Positions 59,848-64,000 of a DNA stretch of 64,000 bases are shown here, one piece after another. Source of the stretch: Thalassovita sp. (GTDB taxonomy: Bacteria > Pseudomonadota > Alphaproteobacteria > Rhodobacterales > Rhodobacteraceae); the NCBI RefSeq assembly GCF_963691685.1, contig NZ_OY829290.1, positions 3,038,001 to 3,102,000 of the forward strand, written 5' to 3'. Made by a program: the position numbers and the translations under genes. The notes under the pieces are model-generated. The model saw only the letters and a list, made by a program, of their open reading frames with translations, was not told where the DNA came from and searched no databases. Numbering within the stretch: the first letter of the stretch is position 1; the number at the start of each line of letters is the position of its first letter.

Positions 59848-60312
59848 TCAAAACGGAACCGTCGAAACCTCATTTTTGTAGCTGCGCAGCGAGAAGGAGG
59901 AGCGGCTCTGACGGATGCCGCTGATCTTATAAAGGCGTTCCCGCAGAAAGGCCTCATAGCCACGGGTGCCGCTGACCACCACTTTGACGAAGATGTCAAA
60001 CTCACCACTGGTCATGCGCACCTCCAACACTTCGGGGAAGCGGGCAAGCTGACTGCAGACCGCGGCCACTTCAAACCCTTCGTTGCGGTCCAGGGCAAGT
60101 TCGATCAACACCGTTTCGGGCGCGCCCAGCGCTTCATGATCTATGCGCGCGCCGTAGCCCTGAATGACCCCACCGGTTTCCAGCTTCTTCACCCGCTGCC
60201 AGCATTGCGAGGCGGAGAGGCCTACAGCCTCGGCCAATTGTGCATTGGATTGACGCCCGTCACGGATCAATTCACGCAGGATCCGCAGATCAACCTCCGG
60301 CATATTGGACAT
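59848..60312 (-). CDS. Lrp/AsnC family transcriptional regulator
   Basis: 154 residues from ATG 60312. N-terminal helix-turn-helix (about 6-60: RILRELIRDGRQSNAQLAEAVGLS) and C-terminal RAM ligand-binding domain (VLIELALDRNEGFE, MTSGEFDIFVKVVV). It is divergent from the branched-chain aminotransferase gene across 192 AT-rich bases that contain repeated TTTTGC/GCAAAA boxes. Regulation of that gene by an amino acid effector is the natural inference. Confidence 0.93.
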   Translation of the reverse strand: MSNMPEVDLRILRELIRDGRQSNAQLAEAVGLSASQCWQRVKKLETGGVIQGYGARIDHEALGAPETVLIELALDRNEGFEVAAVCSQLARFPEVLEVRMTSGEFDIFVKVVVSGTRGYEAFLRERLYKISGIRQSRSSFSLRSYKNEVSTVPF

Positions 60313-60328
60313 GATCAACCAAACTTTC

Positions 60329-60410
60329 TTTTGCAATTTTCGCCAACAGCAAAATAAATATCAACATTTTTGCACATCACAACAAAAGTTGAAAAAGAAT
60401 TTTGCGCAAA
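60329..60410. promoter_or_regulatory. TTTTGC/GCAAAA boxes in the Lrp-aminotransferase gap
   Basis: TTTTGC (60329-60334) and GCAAAA (60349-60354) form an inverted pair 14 bases apart; TTTGCGCAAA (60401-60410) is a perfect palindrome. Such AT-flanked TTTGC repeats are plausible binding sites of the Lrp/AsnC regulator. Confidence 0.45.
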
Positions 60411-60504
60411 CCTGTTAAACTTAATTTAACCGCTGCGCGATAATGTGACCCCCACGGCATTCCTGCCCGCGCGGCCCCCAACCAGCCTGACGAGAGGAGA
60501 GCCC

Positions 60505-61386
60505 ATGGCAGTCGGCAAAGGTAAGGTTTACACTTGGTTTGAAGGATCCTGGCAGGACGGCAATACCGCAATTATTCGCGCCGCAGATCATGTGGCCTGG
60601 CTGGGCAGCCAGGTGTTTGATGGCGCGCGCGCCTTTGAAGGGGTGATGCCCGATCTGGATCTGCATTGCGCCCGGCTGACCCGTTCAGCCGAAGCATTGG
60701 GCATGATCCCCACCACCAGCGGGGAGGAGATTGCAGCTCTGGTACGTGACCGGGTGAAAGCCTTCCCCAAGGAGGCGGAGCTTTATATTCGCCCGATGAT
60801 GTGGTCGACCGAAAGCGGCGCTGGCGTGATTGATCTGGATCCCGAAAGCACCGCCTTTGCGATCTGCATTGAGGAAATGGCGATGCCGTCGATCGAAGGC
60901 TTCAGTCTGACCGTAGCGCCCTATCGCCGCCCTCGCCAGGACATGGCCCTGACCGAGGCCAAGGCCGGGTCGCTTTATGCAAACAATGCCCGCATCATGG
61001 CCTACGCCCGCAAACATGGCTATTCCAACGCGCTGTCGCTGGATGTGGATGGCAATGTGGCGGAAACGGCTTCGACCAATGTGTTTCTGATCCGTGACGG
61101 CGTGGTCTTCACCCCGGTGCCGACGGGATGTTTCCTGAACGGCTTGACCCGGCAACGGGTGATCGGCCTGCTGCGCGCCGATGGCTATGAGGTGGTGGAA
61201 ACCACCCTGACGCTGGACGATTTCCGCCAGGCGGATGAGATCTTTGCCACCGGCAACATCGCCAAGGTGATGCCAGTCTCCAAACTGGAGGATCGCGATC
61301 TGGGCATTGGTCCTGTCACACTGCGGGCGCGGCAGCTTTACTGGGAGTTTGCCCATAGCGCCCCCGCACAGGTCAGCGCGGCCTAA
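60505..61386 (+). CDS. ilvE: Branched-chain amino acid aminotransferase
   Basis: 293 residues from ATG 60505 with GAGAGGAGAG upstream. Class IV PLP fold: VFDGARAFEG near residue 34, LYIRPMMW near 92, catalytic Lys in AKAGSLYANN near 152 and PTGCFLNGLTRQ plus FATGNIAKVMPVS. It transaminates Leu, Ile and Val. Related class IV enzymes (for example D-amino acid aminotransferases) cannot be wholly excluded. Divergent from an Lrp-type regulator. Confidence 0.92.
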   Translation: MAVGKGKVYTWFEGSWQDGNTAIIRAADHVAWLGSQVFDGARAFEGVMPDLDLHCARLTRSAEALGMIPTTSGEEIAALVRDRVKAFPKEAELYIRPMMWSTESGAGVIDLDPESTAFAICIEEMAMPSIEGFSLTVAPYRRPRQDMALTEAKAGSLYANNARIMAYARKHGYSNALSLDVDGNVAETASTNVFLIRDGVVFTPVPTGCFLNGLTRQRVIGLLRADGYEVVETTLTLDDFRQADEIFATGNIAKVMPVSKLEDRDLGIGPVTLRARQLYWEFAHSAPAQVSAA

Positions 61387-61456
61387 AGACCGCAGCGCGA
61401 AACGCGCAACCTGACTGGCAATCCCGGGCATCTGCCTGAAAACCTGCACCATCCCG

Positions 61457-61486
61457 AAAGGCCCCGCCATTGGTGGGGCTTTTCTG
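61457..61486 (+). terminator. Terminator after ilvE
   Basis: GCCCCGCC (61461-61468) pairs with GGTGGGGC (61472-61479, one G-T) around ATT, followed by TTTTCT. Confidence 0.85.
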
Positions 61487-61600
61487 CATCAGGTGGTTTC
61501 CGCCGCTTGACTTACCCCCGGCCCCGCCGCAAAAGAGGCGCACACCATAACCCGCAACCGGGCGTTCCGTGGGCGCCAAACTGACGAGGAGGCCAAAAGA

Positions 61601-63547
61601 ATGGCTCAAGTCTCCCTTACTTTTCCCGATGGCAATGCACGTTCCTACGAGGCAGGCGTAACCGCCGCCGAGGTCGCTGCCGATATCTCCAAATCGCTTG
61701 GCAAAAAGGCCATCTCAGCCACTGTGAACGGCGCCCATTGGGACCTGCAGTGGCCGATCAACGATGATGCGCAAATCGCCATCCACACCCTGCAGGATGA
61801 TGAGCAGGCGCTGGAACTGATCCGCCACGATCTGGCCCATATCATGGCCCGCGCCGTGCAGGAAATCTGGCCCGATGTGAAAGTGACCATCGGCCCGGTT
61901 CGCGATCACGGCTGGTTCTATGACTTTGACCGTGAAGAGCCGTTCACGCCCGAAGACCTCGGCGCGATTGAGGCGCGGATGAAGGACATCATTAACGCCC
62001 GTGATGCGGTGAAAACCGAGGTCTGGGACCGTGCCCGCGCGATCCAGCATTACACAGACAACAATGAGCCCTTCAAAGTTGAGCTGATCGACCGCATCCC
62101 CGAAGGTGAAGACCTGCGGATGTACTGGCACGGCGATTGGCAGGATCTGTGCCGTGGCCCGCACCTGCAGAACACCGGTCAGGTGCCCGCGGATGGTTTC
62201 AAGCTGACCCATGTGGCCGGCGCCTACTGGCTGGGCGACAGCGACCGCCCGATGCTGCAGCGGATCTATGGCGTGGCCTTCAAGAACCGCAAGGATCTGA
62301 AGGCCCATATGACCATGTTGGAAGAGGCCGCCAAACGCGACCACCGCAAGCTGGGCAAAGAAATGGGTCTGTTCCACATGCAGGAAGAGGCGCCCGGTCA
62401 GGTCTTCTGGCACCCGAACGGCTGGCGCATCTACACGACGCTGCAGGACTACATGCGCCGCATGCAGGACAAGGACGGCTATGTGGAGGTGAACACCCCG
62501 CAGGTGGTGGACCGCAAGCTGTGGGAAAAATCCGGCCACTGGGACAAGTATCAGGAAAACATGTTCATCGTTGAGGTGGACGAAGATCACGCCCGCGAAA
62601 AGGCTGTGAACGCGCTGAAGCCGATGAACTGTCCCTGCCATGTTCAGGTGTTCAATCAGGGCCTGAAGTCCTACCGCGACCTGCCGCTGCGCATGGCCGA
62701 GTTCGGCTCCTGTGCGCGTTATGAACCCTCGGGGGCGCTGCATGGTATCATGCGGGTGCGCGGCTTTACCCAGGACGATGGTCACATCTTCTGCGCTGAG
62801 GATCAGATCACCGCGGAAACGGCCAAGTTCATCGCCTTCCTGTCCAAGGTCTATGCCGACCTCGGCTTCCACAACTGGACCATCAAACTGTCGACCCGTC
62901 CTGAAAAGCGGATCGGCAGCGATGAAACCTGGGACAATATGGAACAGGCGCTGGGTGATGCCTGTAAGGCTGCGGGTTATGACTTTGAGGTTCTGGAGGG
63001 CGAAGGTGCCTTCTACGGTCCCAAGCTGGAGTTCACCCTGACCGACGCCATCGGCCGGAATTGGCAGTGTGGCACGCTACAGGTGGATGCCAACCTGCCC
63101 GAACGGCTGGAGGCCAGCTTCATCGGTGCGGATGGGGACAAACACCGCCCGGTCATGCTGCACCGTGCCTGCCTGGGCTCCTTTGAACGGTTCATCGGCA
63201 TTCTGATCGAAGAACACGCCGGCAAGCTGCCGTTCTGGCTGGCCCCGCGTCAGGTGGTTGTGGCGGCGATCGTTTCGGATTGTGATGACTACTGTCTGGA
63301 AGTTGTCGAAAAGCTGCGCGCGGCCGGCATCCGCGCCGAGGCTGATCTGCGCAACGAGAAGATCAACTATAAGGTCCGTGAACACAGCCTGGGCAAAGTG
63401 CCGGTCATTCTGGCCTGCGGCATGAAAGAGGTTGAAGAGCGCACCGTTTCGACCCGCCGGTTGGGTGAAAAACAGACCAAGGTCCAGACCTTGGACGAGA
63501 TTGTTACACAGCTGACGAAAGAGGCGACTCCGCCCGATCTTCTGTAA
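61601..63547 (+). CDS. thrS: Threonyl-tRNA synthetase
   Basis: 648 residues with GAGGAGG eight bases before the ATG. An N-terminal TGS domain (about 1-60) and editing domain (about 70-200, LIRHDLAHIMARAVQ, WHGDWQDLCRGPHL) precede the class II catalytic core. Zinc ligands lie in MNCPCHVQVF, QDDGHIFC and MLHRACLGS. The anticodon-binding domain is at the C-terminus. It attaches threonine to tRNA-Thr and edits Ser-tRNA-Thr. The 214-base leader shows no recognisable T-box, as expected for alphaproteobacteria. Confidence 0.98.
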   Translation: MAQVSLTFPDGNARSYEAGVTAAEVAADISKSLGKKAISATVNGAHWDLQWPINDDAQIAIHTLQDDEQALELIRHDLAHIMARAVQEIWPDVKVTIGPVRDHGWFYDFDREEPFTPEDLGAIEARMKDIINARDAVKTEVWDRARAIQHYTDNNEPFKVELIDRIPEGEDLRMYWHGDWQDLCRGPHLQNTGQVPADGFKLTHVAGAYWLGDSDRPMLQRIYGVAFKNRKDLKAHMTMLEEAAKRDHRKLGKEMGLFHMQEEAPGQVFWHPNGWRIYTTLQDYMRRMQDKDGYVEVNTPQVVDRKLWEKSGHWDKYQENMFIVEVDEDHAREKAVNALKPMNCPCHVQVFNQGLKSYRDLPLRMAEFGSCARYEPSGALHGIMRVRGFTQDDGHIFCAEDQITAETAKFIAFLSKVYADLGFHNWTIKLSTRPEKRIGSDETWDNMEQALGDACKAAGYDFEVLEGEGAFYGPKLEFTLTDAIGRNWQCGTLQVDANLPERLEASFIGADGDKHRPVMLHRACLGSFERFIGILIEEHAGKLPFWLAPRQVVVAAIVSDCDDYCLEVVEKLRAAGIRAEADLRNEKINYKVREHSLGKVPVILACGMKEVEERTVSTRRLGEKQTKVQTLDEIVTQLTKEATPPDLL

Positions 63548-63568
63548 CATTCCAGCGCTGGAATCTTG

Positions 63569-63606
63569 CGGCCCGTGACGGAAACCCCGTTGCGGGCCGT
63601 TTTTAT
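63569..63606 (+). terminator. Terminator after thrS
   Basis: CGGCCCG (63569-63575) pairs with CGGGCCG (63593-63599), with further ACGG/CCGT pairing inside, and is followed by TTTTTATT. Confidence 0.88.
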
Positions 63607-63700
63607 TGAAAAAATCCCGGCTTTTTCGGCCAAAATCTTCACGCTCGCACACGCACCCGTGATGCACAGGCTCGTGAGTGGCGTGTCAGACCGCCGCACG

Positions 63701-63726
63701 GTTACCTTTTCCCTGTCGCCGATGAA
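63701..63726 (+). promoter_or_regulatory. ECF sigma-F-like promoter of the bufferin gene
   Basis: GTTACC (63701-63706), exactly 16 bases, then TGAA (63723-63726). As I recall, Caulobacter sigma-F promoters upstream of DUF2282 operons have GTAACC-N16-CGAA; this differs by one base in each box. It lies 38 bases before the start codon, so the leader would be about 30 bases. Confidence 0.5.
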
Positions 63727-63763
63727 GGCTGACCTGAAATTAAAACCGAAAGGGAAGAGAGAA

Positions 63764-64000
63764 ATGTCCGATACCACCATCAAGACCCTGGCCGTCGCTG
63801 GCGCAGTTGCAGCAGCCCTGACCGCAACCACCTCCACCGTGGCCCACGCGATGGAAAAAGAGAAGTGCTACGGCGTTTCGCTGGCCGGTAAGAACGACTG
63901 TGCCGCTGGCCCCGGCACCACCTGCGCCGGCACCTCGATCGTTGACTACCAGGGCAACGCCTGGACCCTGGTTGACGCAGGCACCTGCATGGACATCGAA
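63764..64000 (+). CDS. BufA1-type bufferin precursor (DUF2282), partial
   Basis: 79 residues visible, running off the window. A signal peptide of about 29 residues (AVAAALTATTSTVAHA) is followed by EKEKCYGVSLAGKNDCAAGPGTTCAG and a fourth Cys in AGTCMD, the four-Cys core of DUF2282. These peptides are bufferins: ribosomally made, modified on cysteines by the MNIO enzyme BufB (DUF692) with partner BufC (DUF2063), and exported to sequester copper. The ribosome site GGAAGAGAG precedes the ATG. Downstream buf genes should lie just beyond the window. Stop codon not seen. Confidence 0.88.
   Translation, partial: MSDTTIKTLAVAGAVAAALTATTSTVAHAMEKEKCYGVSLAGKNDCAAGPGTTCAGTSIVDYQGNAWTLVDAGTCMDIE

Noticed and set aside
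61715..62872. Minus-strand open frame of 385 codons opposite thrS
   Set aside because: Antisense to thrS, no motif, no ribosome site.

Overview
The window is chromosomal DNA of an alphaproteobacterium, most likely a marine Rhodobacterales (Roseobacter group). The evidence is the GC-rich coding style, the dnaG-rpoD arrangement, DUF2842, DUF6524, DUF1330 and HlyU-family proteins typical of that order, a class I polyhydroxyalkanoate (PHA) locus with PhaR operators of the Rhodobacter/Paracoccus type, and clustered CcrM (GANTC) sites. I saw no insertion sequence, prophage, CRISPR array or rRNA operon. Most of the window is core genome with small accessory insertions.

Layout. 1-8.1 kb: a Tat-exported metallo-beta-lactamase-fold hydrolase (cut by the window edge), then riboflavin synthase, ribD and nrdR on the minus strand. 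A plus-strand capsule export trio (KpsS-like, KpsD/Wza-like, KpsC-like) sits between the riboflavin genes. 8.1-14.2 kb: small housekeeping and unknown genes (hydrolase-OsmC fusion, YjbQ with a coupled membrane micro-protein, HlyU-like, LysR, DUF1330, DUF4166-DCC pair, an exported orphan). 14.2-18.4 kb: rpoD and dnaG. 19.2-22.0 kb: a TadG-like vWA protein and two TadE-like pseudopilin-family proteins. 22-29.7 kb: an SH3-domain membrane protein, a chemoreceptor, a TetR regulator with a palindromic operator, hom and recJ.

29.7-32.6 kb: three identical tRNA-Glu(TTC) genes, each with its own promoter, interleaved with or flanked by two glycosyltransferase genes. 32.8-42 kb: purA, a cobalt-type nitrile hydratase operon, secG, pyrG, two tandem TerB-like proteins and small unknowns. 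42-50.5 kb: a polar amino-acid ABC transporter followed by two glutamine-synthetase-like ligases around a glutamine amidotransferase, then a DegT-type aminotransferase. Together they look like uptake and gamma-glutamylation of an amine or amino acid. The first permease of this transporter appears to start at an ATT codon.

50.6-56.2 kb: the PHA locus (phaC-phaP-phaR-LysR on the minus strand, phaZ divergent) with three CTGC-N3-GCAG operators before phaP and phaC. 56.2-60.3 kb: three alpha/beta hydrolases, a VOC protein and an Lrp/AsnC regulator. 60.5-63.6 kb: a branched-chain aminotransferase and thrS. The last 240 bases begin a bufferin (DUF2282/BufA1) gene, preceded by a promoter that resembles ECF sigma-F sites. 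This is the start of a ribosomally made, post-translationally modified copper-binding peptide operon whose maturation genes should lie just outside the window.
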